NCBI GenBank assembly: GCA_014529385.2
Contig: CM043958.1
Location: forward strand, 147,838,385-147,902,384
DNA length: 64,000 bases
Origin: Adiantum capillus-veneris
Taxonomy: Eukaryota; Streptophyta; Polypodiopsida; Polypodiales; Pteridaceae
Direction of reading: 5' to 3'
Made by a program: the position numbers and the translations under genes. The notes beneath the pieces were generated by a model. That model was not told the DNA's origin. It saw only the letters and a program-made list of their open reading frames with translations, and made no database searches. Below, in pieces: positions 35,007-45,241 of this stretch (positions within the stretch are counted from its first letter, which is position 1; each line of letters begins with the position of its first letter).

Positions 35007-35821
35007 CTCAGTGCCGAGTAGACGTTTATCTGACGCAGAGATATTGCAAGAATGGTCGGGTAACCTGTACATTTCATCTTTTGCGGTCTTCTTCTTTTCA
35101 AGCACACGCAAGCGCCCGATCCCACCTCCTGGCGTGGGCGAGTAGTCTCGACGCTTTTAATAATTGAAGAAAAGGGTCCAGGCCCCACTGAATTGAACAT
35201 GCCCGTGACATCACTTGCCATTACAAGTGGATCACTGGAGCTCATATGCAACATTATCGTTCTTGCCAATCACATTAAGTCTCCCCAATCTCAAAATATT
35301 AAAAATGCTTTCAAAACATTTCCAGTGAATAAGTGAAGGGTGAGTTTAAAAAATGAAAAGATCACGGAGATGTAAAGTCAAAAGATTTTTGTGTGTATAT
35401 AAATAGTTGTAAAAGATTTTTTGTGTGTATATAAATAGTTGTAACAGAGATGGTGGCATGGACCTTATACATTTATATTTGTGTTTTTCTTCTTAATTTT
35501 TTCAAATCATTACAGATTAGAGTCATTAAGAAAGCTTTTTAAGTTTTTTAGAGCCATTAGGATAGCAATTGAACCAATTATGACACATCTTAAATCCATT
35601 ACAAATTACAATGGGAGTTCATATCGATTACTACAATGCTCACCAATCACATTCCAACCATAGTGCTTTGATGGGATGTGATCGCTATTCCTACAAGATC
35701 CCTATCCCTCGCCACTCCAAACAAGGTGAAAGTTTACTATGGCCTACTTAGGGTTAAGACGGTGAGAAAAATGTGATAATAAATTAATTTTTTTGTGAGA
35801 AGAAACAAGAAAATGACGTTA
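35003..35821. other. Spacer between the 141-aa ORF and E7
   Basis: The first 150 bp would be the upstream region of the minus-strand ORF; no clear TATA box is seen. A 35-bp AT-rich stretch around TTTTTGTGTGTATATAAATAG is duplicated in tandem (about 35387-35445). The rest is AT-rich without coding signal. Confidence 0.5.
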
Positions 35822-37325
35822 TGTAACTTTTAATGGCCTAAAAACTTGTGTGTAGAGGAAATTAGCATGAACATAGTGGGCATTTCATTAGAATAGATTC
35901 CTAATGAGAATTACAAGAGTGCTTGGGTGGAGAGAGCAACAAAAAGCATAACACCTAGTTAGATAGCATGAACAATACTTTCAAAAGAGAGAGAAATTAA
36001 GCTATTGACAACAGTTGAGGACCGGATTTGCATGGAGCCGGTCCCCCCTCCAAAAGGCTTTGTATTATGGTTTCTCCCATCAAGAGAGAGATTGTACAAT
36101 ACAATTATTTGTGTTCCTTCAAGAATAGCTAGTGCAATGAAGATGAAAGCTTCATGCACTAAGCAAAACACTTAGCAAACACAACTTAAATTATCCCCGG
36201 TCTCAGACCCAAGACCTCACACACCTTCGAAGATGGTGAGAGCTAGCAGGGTATGAGAGTAGATTGAGAGGAAGAAGGAGTATCTTACGAGAAAGATGTA
36301 CATCTCCTCACATAATCACTCATATTAGCATAGCTTATCTTAGTAATTAGCTTGGTAGAGGAGATGAGCATGCGTTGAAGCTTGGCTCTTGGTTGGATTT
36401 GCATCCACATGCCAAGAGTGTGTCGATGTAGGCTTCTATCTCACAAGCTTGGAGTAGGTGATGAGCTCTCCACCATTAAAGCGTGGGAAGAGATAGTCTT
36501 CTCTTTCTTCACACATGAGATTGTGTGAGTGTGTGTGTGATAATGCCTTGCAAAAATCAGCCCCCTCTCTCTCTCTTGGGCGAGCCCTCTTGCTATTTGC
36601 TCTTGCTCAACCCTCATTGGCCCTCCCCAAATCAAGCCAATGACTATTAAGTATCATAAGTGATAGCCTTCTGACATGTGTCCCCCTTTCCCCTTTTGTG
36701 AGAGCTTTAGGTTAATTAATAAATTCAATTAAACTCTCATTGGACCTCTTTGCCTCCTGGCCAATAGGAATCAGGCAAGCCATTGGGCTGCTGAATGCTC
36801 ATTGGACCCCTTGGGAGACTGCCCAATAGTCATCTAGGAGACTTACTTTTCATTGGTTCTTTTATTAAGTGTTTTTAAATTAGTTAAACTAGATTTACTC
36901 TAGCCTAATTCTCATTGGTCCACCTCGAAGGCCATCCAATAGCAATTGGGCACACCTTGTGGGCATCTGGGCTAGGGAGCTGACATGTGTCCATAATTCC
37001 CTTTGTGTAAAGGGAGCACGTGTGTGTGTGTGTGTGTGTGACTTTCTCTCTCATCCCCTACTCCCAAGGCTCGCCCCCTCCTATGTAGGGATTTGAAAAG
37101 ACTTTTTGGTCACACACAAAGCATCCAATTTTCCCTAGGGTTGACCTTTGGACACAACCTTTGAATTTTGGAACCTTAGCATTTTGGAAGTCTTAATGGG
37201 CTGAACCTTAGGGTCTTTTTAGCCCATTGTTGCACATGGCTCTTTTGCAGATGGCCCCCCCTTTGGATCCCTACTGTGGCTGGTCTGCTAGCTTAACCAA
37301 TCTTCTAGCTTTTTCTCCCCTGACA
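35822..37325 (-). repeat. E7 3' LTR, about 1.5 kb
   Basis: On the minus strand it starts TGTCAGGGGAG (from 37325) and ends AAAAGTTACA (at 35822). It is the inverted, diverged partner of 28150-29649. A GT run lies at about 37019-37040. Confidence 0.75.
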
Positions 37326-37332
37326 CTTCCCC
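37326..37332 (-). other. E7 polypurine tract
   Basis: On the minus strand GGGGAAG immediately precedes TGTCAGGGG of the LTR. Confidence 0.65.
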
Positions 37333-37762
37333 AGATTAAATGATCAGTTTAATATGAGAAAATCATTTAGGAGAATTAGATATTGATTATCATGACATTA
37401 CCTCTCTCTTGAAATCATAGTCGTCCTCGACTATGGTGTAGAGAAGATAAAGCATATTCATGAGTCCTTTTCTTAGCGGGTAGAGGATCCCTATGTTACC
37501 CTACGACATCATTCCACAATGGATGACTAGTCCATTTGGCGCTTGAGAGCTTGAGGCTGCCGCAAGCATGTCTGCACATTAGTCCTATCAATCTTCCATA
37601 GTAGAGTGACAAGCTCTACTTGGTGTTTGGGAGACATCGTCTCCGCAAACTTGATCTAAGCATGCATACTACTTCATTTTTGTGCACAATAAAGAAAAAG
37701 AGAGTCTTATAAGACAAAAAAAAACTTTGTTCATTTTTAACATTTTGTACATTTGCTTACTC

Positions 37763-39784
37763 CTAGGAAGCATTGTAAGCATTGACAAGGTTTAGGTTAT
37801 CCTTTAATTGTATGCCTTGCATCCATCTAGCATCTTCAAAAGGATAATTCTTAAACTTAATAAGATATCGTCGGATAGTCTTACCGCCTCTTAGTACCTT
37901 GTCTTCATGTCGGAGAATGGACTCGGGCTGCAACACCTCCTCTTGGTCCTCGATCTCCGGTGGGTCTTCAATAGTTGGTTCTTGAGGTGGATCTCCTTTG
38001 TAAGGCTTTAATAGGATCACATGGAAAGCATTGTGTATGAGCCAATGATTGGGCAACTTGAGTTGATAGGCCATCTCATTGATTGGCCTAAGAATCTGGA
38101 AGGGACCATAGTACCTTTTTGCTAGTTTAGCATAGTACTTTTGGTGGCCTGTAGGATTCTTGCCCGTCGTGTGCCTTAATCGAGCCCTGGGAAACTTTAA
38201 TAAGACCCAATGATTTTCTTTATAGGCTTGGGCTCTTCTGTGCTTGTCAGCAGCAGCCTTTTGCCTTTGCTGTGAGATAGAGATAACATCCTTAATCTTT
38301 TGAAAAGATTCTTGTAGGTCTTGGCTATACTCATCTGCAACGAAGATCTTCCCATGTACCTTAAGTAGCAAGGGACTTTTTGATCTTCCCTCAATTACCT
38401 CGAAAGGTGCTTTTCCCGTGGAAGTATGTACAGTGTTATTGTAAGCATACTCCACTAAGGGTAAGTACTTCTCCCATTGGGATCTTTGATCTACTTCCGT
38501 TACATAGGCTTTTAGTAGATCGAGAATGGTTAGGTTAGCTATTTCACTTTGGCCATCCGTTTGTGGATGATAGGCCGAAGAGAAGTTTAGCCTTGTCCCT
38601 AAATTCTCAAAGAGACCCTTCCAGAAATTACTGGTCATTCTAGGATCTCTATCCGACACTATGGACATTGGCAAGCCATGGTACTTGAAAATTTGTGAAA
38701 TGAAGAGGGTTGCCATTTGATGGGCTTTGATAGTCTTTTTGACAGGTATAAAATGAGCTTGTTTACTGAACCTGTCTACTATCGTCCATATTCCCGTATT
38801 CCCATGGATAGGCTTAGGAAATCCAAAGATAAAATCAATGGATATGCTCTCCCATGGTGAATTAGGGATTGGCAAGGGTTGAAGCAATCCAAGTTGCTTC
38901 CCTCTATCAAATTTTGTCTTTTGGCATACCACACATTTAGAAACATACTCTTGTATGTTCACTTTCATGGTAGGCCAACAGAAATATGTTTCAATTCCCT
39001 TTAAGGTAGACTGAATCCCTCTATGCCCTGCATAAGGTGGAGCATGAGATTCATACATTACTTTCTCACGTAGTGAGTTAGTAACGCATAGTCTATTGCC
39101 ATAGAGAAGATAACCATCTTGTAAAGTAAATGGTTCTTCTTTCTTCCCTAATGCAAGGGCTGAAATCACATCTCTAAAATCGGGATCAATAGCATACTCA
39201 TCTATCATTGAAGATAGATCATTGTGAGTTGCTATGGAAACCACATTCACTCTCGATCGTCTTGAGAGTGCATCAGCTACTTGATTATTCTTGCCAGCAA
39301 TGTGAGCAATATGAAAATGAAATTGCGAAAGGAAATTTGCCCACCTCATTTGTTTGTCGGAGAGCTTGGTCTGCATCATGAAGTACTTAAGACTTTGGTG
39401 ATCCGTTCGCAGAATGAAAGGAGTCCCCAATGAATAGTGCTTCCATGAGTCTAATGCATGTAGAACTGCAAGGAGTTCTTTTTCATACATGCCTAGAGCT
39501 TGCTCAACAGGGTCGAGCCTTCGACTCTCATAGCCTATGGCGTGCCCTTCTTTGAGCAAAATAGCTCCAAGGCAATCACCACAAGCATCACATTGGACCT
39601 CAAATGGTTTTGAGAGATCCGGTAGTGTAAGCACAGGTTGAGAGATAAGCTTTTCTTTAAGCTTTTCAAAAGCATTGTTCTCCTTAGCAGACCATGTATA
39701 CCTAACGTTTTTATTTGTTAGATCATGTAATGGTCCCGCAATTTGTGAGAACTTTTCTATGAAGCGTCTATAGTATGCACACAT
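37763..39784 (-). pseudogene. E7 gypsy pol C-terminal part: RT end, RNase H, integrase, chromodomain
   Basis: 673 codons remain open. The first ATG (39784) lies inside the RT tail and is not a natural start: the frame extends a few codons upstream to a TAG. Domains: RT tail MCAYYRRFIEKFSQIAGPL; RNase H (VQCDACGDCLGAIL, YEKELLAVLHAL, RTDHQSLKYF, NQVADALSRR); integrase zinc motif (HAPPYAGHRG ... KCVVCQKTK); integrase core (SIDFIFGFP, IVSDRDPRMTS, AYHPQTDGQSEIAN); and C-terminal chromodomain (RRYLIKFKNYPFEDARWM). The DDE and RNase H residues appear present. This portion has no internal stop, so the truncation is probably more recent than the decay of E2. Confidence 0.92.
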
Positions 39785-39805
39785 ACCTATAAAGCTTCTT
39801 AGTTC

Positions 39806-40617
39806 CTATAAACTTGAACAACACATCCTTCCCAGTGGTGCAAGGAAGAGGATCAGAGTGCAACCGGATGAAGGTACACACACTAAAGAGCACGAGGGAT
39901 GGCAACAGACACACATGTGCCAACAAGAAAGAAATCCGCAACCCCCCTTTCTACTCCTTTATATGACCCCTTCTCCACTCTTCTCCACTCATATGCATTA
40001 TTGATATTTTAAGATGAGGGTCATGCACAATGCAATTTCACTATTGACCAAACCTTCCGAACAAAAAAAAAATGAATGGATTAAATGAATTGGGGGTTCC
40101 TACCCATGACATCAAATCCCGTGGCCCTCGAAAAGTAATCGTGATGGCCCTGGAAAAGTAAGCGATGTTGACCACCCCCTCTCACAACCCAAGTTTCGAG
40201 TCCATGAACTCTCCACCAATAGGTTGATGCTCTAACCATGTGCCCGCATTGGTTTTGATGCTTCCTTAGGCACGTCACTTGTAAATAAAGTAAATTGCCC
40301 AAAGCAAAAGTAATCTCTGACGCAAAAAGTAACCTCACACCCACTGAACAGATCAGGAACAAAGAAAAGTGCCCTTGAGGGGGTACTATTGCTTTATCCT
40401 CTCACAATCTCTTTCTTTTGATCTCATTGTTGAGCCAATTGCTAACTTGCTTGGATTCTTGACACTAGAACTTGTCATGCCTTCAAATAAAAGAATATCA
40501 ACCCACACACCTCATAAGTGCTACTTTCTTTGTGTGGTCTTTTGGAATAGCCACACTTGCAAGCTCATGATGTCGAGTTGATGCCCTTCCTCAAGAAATT
40601 CATGTAGGAAGCTAGAG
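39806..40617. other. Spacer with a SINE-like repeat
   Basis: No gene seen. It holds the tRNA-like repeat listed separately. The segment next to E8 (40370-40617) contains short ORFs without recognisable content. Confidence 0.5.
40063..40260 (-). mobile_element. Candidate tRNA-derived SINE
   Basis: On the minus strand, 40186-40257 looks like a tRNA head. It has an A-box-like CACATGGTTAGAGCATC and, about 40 bp on, a B-box-like GGACTCGAAACTTGG. About 115 bp of body follows, ending in a run of ten T (40063-40072), as in plant SINEs that end in T tracts. No target duplication was found, so the borders are approximate. It is not a functional tRNA gene: the acceptor and anticodon arms do not pair well. 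Confidence 0.5.
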
Positions 40618-40785
40618 CATGTGCTAAGCTAAGTCAATACTCAAGATTGTGTTAATGAGTCCAAGTTAATTCTATCTTGGAACCTAATTCACTTGAGTGA
40701 TAATCTTGCTTACACACACACACTCACACGTTTGCACTATGTTTCTCTTTCATCCACCCTAGCTAGCACAATCCCATTCTCAACA
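40618..40785 (+). repeat. E8 5' LTR, 5'-truncated
   Basis: This matches the last part of the E8 3' LTR (60735-60942), including the CA microsatellite region and the end CCCATTCTCAACA. Similarity stops upstream of 40618, so the left part of this LTR is missing or replaced. Confidence 0.8.
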
Positions 40786-40787
40786 AG

Positions 40788-40800
40788 TGGTATCAGAGCC
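40788..40800 (+). other. E8 primer-binding site
   Basis: TGGTATCAGAGCC two bases after the LTR end. Confidence 0.9.
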
Positions 40801-40876
40801 ACGAGTATGCTAGCTAGGATTGCTACTATGCATTTGCATGTTTGTAAAATTAGCATTTATTAATCACCATTAGCTA

Positions 40877-41029
40877 TGTCAGGACACCGACAAGGCCAGA
40901 CTAGACAAGGGCAAGGCTGGGCTAGGCAGTGTGGAAAGAGAGTCCAACTAGGGTAAAGGGCCAGGGGCTATGCTATATAGTGGGTGGTTGGGTGGTGGAC
41001 TCCTAGGTTCTAGTTCCCCTTGTCTAACA
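40877..41029 (+). repeat. E9 5' LTR
   Basis: 153 bp. A TATATAG sequence in GCTATGCTATATAGTGGG is the likely TATA element. The PBS-like TGGTATCAAGAGC follows at 41031-41043. Confidence 0.92.
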
Positions 41030-41043
41030 TTGGTATCAAGAGC

Positions 41044-41825
41044 TTGGTTCTTTTTTGGGAAAGGCACAGCTGTGGAGGAGGGGAACCACACAAACTTGCA
41101 TGAGCAAGTTGTATGTCGGGGTCAAGAAACCGTGGAGCACCTCTCCTGTGAGGAGGACGACAAGCAGGAAATCCGTGGGCAACCCCCCTTGCAAGGAGGA
41201 GCCACTGAGGCGGGACCTGCACCAAAACCAACCCTTGCGGGCTCTATGGCATCGCGTCGGGCGGGGGAGCGTTTCTCGACCCAGGGCCGAAGCCCCTTTC
41301 TCAATGCAGTGGCCTCCATGGCCTCTTTTCCATGCTCGCGCGCTACTGTAAGCAGCCATAGCCGCTGAGCTTTGGTTTTTTCACATTGCAAGGGTGCCCA
41401 ACCCCTTGGGGGTTAGTGGCCAAACCCTCTTTTCAAGTACAAGGGGCGGTACCCACAGTGGGGTACCCCCCCCTCCCTCATGTGCAGATTCGGCAAGGCC
41501 CGGCAAGGTACAACATCTCGACACGGCCGGCACAAACTTCGAGTACCCAATTCTCTGCGTATTACCGACACAAACTCAAAAATTTAAGCAACACATTCTG
41601 ACGGGAGTTCAAAGTACCATTATCTTTTGAAATCAATTAACGGTTGCAAGCATAATTGATTTGACTACCAAGGAATTGAGGAATTCCCTATACGGCGGAC
41701 AATTCGGATCGATTTGCACCGGGATACTATCGATTTTGACGGAATTAGCAAGGTTAATTACATTTTGCAAGTGCTCTCAATCTCAAGTATTTATTTGACT
41801 ATTCCTTGCACCGCACTGTGTTGCC
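41044..41825 (+). other. E9 leader
   Basis: A GC-rich 0.8 kb leader before the gag ATG. It resembles the E4 leader in style (GTGGAGGAGGGG / ATGGAGGAGGGGG, repeated TGCAAGGAG phrases). The overlapping ORFs on both strands here have no domain and look like chance frames. Confidence 0.6.
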
Positions 41826-42254
41826 ATGGATTCAAATATCAATATGACACTTGATTTTGAGCAAAGTACGCCTGGTCTTGCCCATGATGGCCTGCGGCCG
41901 AATCCTCTCAAGGAGAGTACCCGCGACTCTACAGCAGGTGATGACACTTGCGAATTGCTCGATATTCAAGAATTTTGTGCACTTCAAACACGCATGTCAG
42001 TCATGGATGAAAATTTTAAAGCTTTAAATGCAACTGTTACTGAACTATCCACATTAGTGATTCAATTAATGCAACATCAGTCCAAGGGTCCTGTTGACAC
42101 GCACATGCATGAGCACATTGCTACACAAGGGCAAGGCCCTTCTAATCTAGGGCAAGCCCCAAATGTTGATACGTTGCACACTCTCACTGCAAAAGAGGTG
42201 GATGAATTGTTGAAAAACACCAAACCACCGATTTTTAAGGGACACGACCGAGAC
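41826..42254 (+). pseudogene. E9 gag, N-terminal part (split by E10)
   Basis: ATG in a good plant context (GCCATGG). The frame reads MDSNINMTLDFEQSTPGLAH onward with a coiled-coil-like middle (MSVMDENFKALNATVTELS) and reaches PPIFKGHDRD at the E10 insertion. It resumes at 53630. Codons after 42254 belong to the E10 LTR. Confidence 0.85.
42250..42254 (+). repeat. E10 target-site duplication, left
   Basis: GAGAC, repeated exactly at 53625-53629. Confidence 0.95.
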
Positions 42255-43193
42255 TGTTTGCGGGTCGCCGCGACGGACGTCCATAGCATAGCTCTCAAGC
42301 ATCAACATAAAATTATCGATACAGGGGAAGCGACTCGGATGAGGCATGGAAACTCACTAGGGTGTCAATCCTAATGAAGTGAACTCGAAGAGATGCAACT
42401 ACTAACTCTACAAGCAAATCAAACGCACTAAAGCCAAGTAATCTGCCTATGTCCTTCTACACAGCTCTACAGTCATCACGCCCGTTCACCATGCAAATCA
42501 TATCGGAATCGCACGAAACTTGAAGGGAAGCTACAGGGGACTATCAGGAATATATCCTATCACTGTCACAGCATTCTGGAGAGGTACAACGATCGCGATC
42601 GTTTGTCCCACAGTACGCAAAAACAATAAGCGAATGATCCTAAAGGGTCGTTTTTAGGTCTCTAAAGCCTCTCCTAGGGTCAAAACAACATAAAATACGC
42701 ATATAAACACTCAAAACAACGATTTAAGGCCTAAACGGATGCGTCTGAAACCTTCACCGAATCTTGAATGCTTACACTTGAATGAAAGAGCAGAGTAAGA
42801 GGAACACAATGCAAGAAACAAAACTTAATTTGGATTACCATAGCCACACAAGAGATGATTACAAGTTGGAGCAAAGAGGTAGCTCTCTGTACGTAACACA
42901 GTAGTCCCTTATCTTCAAAAAATGATCTCTGCTTTCCCACTAACCTTAGTGTATTATATACCTAGGGCTTTCTAAAGTGGCCGGTGGCCAACTTCTCATG
43001 GACCTTTACATACATCATTGGAAAAATTACATCTTTGACTCAGACTTGACATAGGCGATTGTCATTAGACTTTTACAGGGTTTGATGTATTAAACATCGG
43101 AAAAATAATGTGACTACATCAAAACTTTGGCCGGATGACCCAACGAGCGCCTTGGCTAGGTGGACACTTGTATGTTGTTATCACCTCCAAACA
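42255..43193 (-). repeat. E10 3' LTR
   Basis: 939 bp, TGTTTGGAGGTGATAAC...GACCCGCAAACA on the minus strand. It contains the palindrome CGATCGCGATCG at 42590-42601 and, on the minus strand, TATATAATAC near 42950-42960 as a possible TATA region. Confidence 0.93.
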
Positions 43194-43758
43194 CTCCCCC
43201 CTTCCTAGCTCGTGTCGTCCCTTGACACGACCATTTGTAGTCTGGTCTTCTTGTTGATGAGACTCTCCCCTTCCTTGATTGAGTTATATCTTGCATGTTT
43301 TGCTTATTCAAATAGGGTGCCCATTTGCCTTTGATTGATGAACATGTGTTCTTGCGATTTGGATGTTGTGGACGAGGCATTTGTGCATGTTGTTGCACAT
43401 CCTGCTTTACCTTTCCATTCGTGCAGTTGGTCGATGATACCTGCTTCTTTGGATACTTTGCCTCCTTGTGCAATTGACTTTTTAATGGAGCTCGTATCTC
43501 AAAATGTTTGAGACTTTGACATGTGTGCACTGGCATCTCCAATTTGATTTTCTTTGCCACTTTGTCCATAGAGCTTTGTTGGTATCTTTGAAGATAAGAG
43601 CTGCTCTTGTCAAAGCGTGGTTGAGAACAATGTGGCCCCACTTTATCTCTTTGAAGATCTTGTAACAAATTCTTTATTGGTTTCAGTTGATGGAAGTAAA
43701 TATACAATAGAATAGTGACGGGTGTTTCTAAATTAGGGTCTAGAACCTGAATGACCAA
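43156..43758 (-). pseudogene. E10 basic tail ORF (200 aa), function unknown
   Basis: The frame starts at 43758 (MVIQVLDPNLETPVTILLYI) and ends inside the 3' LTR. The C-terminal half is rich in Lys, Arg and Gln (KGKWAPYLNKQNMQDITQSR, RKGRVSSTRRPDYKW). Upstream, another frame (43991-43740) reads FHEQVLNFQVFNPNKSIYQ, which may be its N-terminal continuation after a frameshift. No known domain is recognised; the basic composition would suit nucleic-acid binding. It may be a 3' remnant of pol or an accessory ORF. Confidence 0.45.
43194..43205 (-). other. E10 polypurine tract
   Basis: On the minus strand AGGAAGGGGGAG lies directly before TGTTTGGAGG of the LTR. Confidence 0.85.
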
Positions 43759-44329
43759 AGGGAAAAACCAAGTGGGAAAAAATGCCTTTGGTATATGCTC
43801 TTATTGGGGTTGAACACTTGGAAGTTGAGTACCTGTTCATGAAAGGTGAGTGCTTGGGAGAAATAAATTAAGAGTGCATAATGCAAGTGCCAATTATGGG
43901 ACACTCTATATGCACACAAGAGTACTTTCAAGAAAATCATGCGGTGTGAAAAATGAGTTGTTGGGTGCTTCAAGGAACAAATGTAGCACATGTGATATCC
44001 AAGGACATCTCAATAGCTTCCACATTTCCAAGAAGGGTTTTTGATGTTGAAGCTTCTCCACTCATTACTCACTATGCATAGTGCGTGACTGTCTTTTGGA
44101 CTCTCTTCTTCACTTTACTAAACTTAAAATACATAGAGTTGGACTCTTATGCTCACCTATACCAGCATGAGCGACACAACATAAATATGCTCAACTCCTC
44201 CACCTTGAGAAGTACCTAGAATAGCTAAGACTCTTAGACCACAGAGAATATTACTTGAAGCTTTGGGACTAATGCCTTGCTCATTTAGTGGCTCAGCTGC
44301 CCGACTCTTGACTTTTATGCCATGTATTT

Positions 44330-45241
44330 TTAATGGTGACTTGGACTTACCTGTTCATGGCCTGAAACCCAATGCCATAAGTTCTTGAGATTAAGGCCTC
44401 TATCATTGTGTTGGTCTTTGGATGCCACCATTTTGTCGAGTAGGTTGGAATATTTTGGCTCCTCTTGACTTGCTTGTTGTATGTTGATACTTCTTTGTAA
44501 AACAATTCCTTCAGCTCTGATAGGGCTTGATGTAGCCTTTGCCTTAATTTCCATGAGAAGCGATTGTTGAGATGTGTGGGTTCTCTGTGATTGAGTTTCC
44601 ACTAGCAATTTTGGAACCCATCTTGTTTTTGGTCCTTGTGTGACCGTCTTTGGCATTTTATCTTCTTCTACAATTTGATGGACACTAGGCTTTGGTATCC
44701 AAACGTGATGATTTCCGTTGTAAAAGCCTTGCTTTTGTAATTGATGACAAGGTATCCATCTGTAGATTGCAGCAGCCTTGGTTGTAATTGGCTTCTGTTG
44801 GCTTTTAATTGTTGTTGATTGTCTTTGCGTGGGGTCATTTGCTACTTGGTTGGTCTTAGTGGCTCTAGGTTGAGCAACTACTTTGGGTAACCATATTTGG
44901 GTGTTACCTTCATAGAATCCTTGTGCTTCGAGTAGCTTCACTGGAATCACCCGCTGATTCACATGTTTGTGTTGGGTATCTTTGTTGAAGTCTGATTTCG
45001 GTACCCAAACTTTTCGCGTTGCCCGCTTGGAAGGTCTTTTTGTTTGCCTTTTGTTGGTGTTCTTTCGCTTCCCTGAGTATTTTGTATTCCGTTGATAGCA
45101 CGTCTTGTTCCTTGTAGAACTCGTTGGTTGAGGTGGGTAGGTCCAGGCTGTTACTTTAGGCTTTTTGGCCCAAAAATTAGTGTTTCCTTGGAAGTAGCCT
45201 TGAGCAGTGATTGACTCGTTTGATGCTATCCACCCTGTCAC
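44330..45241 (-). CDS. E10 orphan protein with three W-I-P / Q-G-F-Y-x-G-N repeats
   Basis: 303 codons, probably the C-terminal continuation of the preceding frame, because the two overlap by four bases at a run of seven A (about 45243-45249). Three 24-residue motifs occur at residues 4-27, 97-120 and 161-184. The pattern is [RG]-[WV]-I-[PA]-x(4)-[LI]-x(2)-Q-G-[FY]-[YF]-x-G-N-x(3)-W-x(2)-K. Partial copies (KVWVPK at 77-82 and TRWVPK further on) and basic, Gln/Thr-rich linkers lie between them. I do not recognise this motif. A possible role is RNA or particle binding by a non-autonomous element; this is inference. It is numbered from a GTG codon, so an independent start is unlikely. Confidence 0.6.
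   Translation of the reverse strand: MTGWIASNESITAQGYFQGNTNFWAKKPKVTAWTYPPQPTSSTRNKTCYQRNTKYSGKRKNTNKRQTKRPSKRATRKVWVPKSDFNKDTQHKHVNQRVIPVKLLEAQGFYEGNTQIWLPKVVAQPRATKTNQVANDPTQRQSTTIKSQQKPITTKAAAIYRWIPCHQLQKQGFYNGNHHVWIPKPSVHQIVEEDKMPKTVTQGPKTRWVPKLLVETQSQRTHTSQQSLLMEIKAKATSSPIRAEGIVLQRSINIQQASQEEPKYSNLLDKMVASKDQHNDRGLNLKNLWHWVSGHEQVSPSHH

Larger units (their letters stand above)
35822..39805 (-). mobile_element. E7: 5'-truncated Ty3/gypsy chromovirus
   Basis: It contains the 3' LTR, polypurine tract and the second half of pol. The homology stops within RT, just upstream of the ELRSFIGMCAYYRRF block at about 39805, where unrelated sequence begins. Gag, protease, most of RT, the 5' LTR and PBS are missing. 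Confidence 0.85.

Noticed and set aside
34687-35269. Other frames overlapping the 141-aa ORF (both strands)
   Set aside because: GC-rich DNA gives several open frames; only 34512-34937 has a natural start, a hydrophobic segment and a full frame.
40186-40257. A functional tRNA gene
   Set aside because: A and B boxes are only approximate and the arms do not pair; a SINE head fits better.
41010-41391. Several overlapping ORFs in the E9 leader
   Set aside because: They lie between PBS and the gag ATG, on both strands, with no domain.
42255-42374. C-terminal 40 codons of the E9 gag frame
   Set aside because: They read into the E10 LTR and repeat at 52690-52809; they are not gag.
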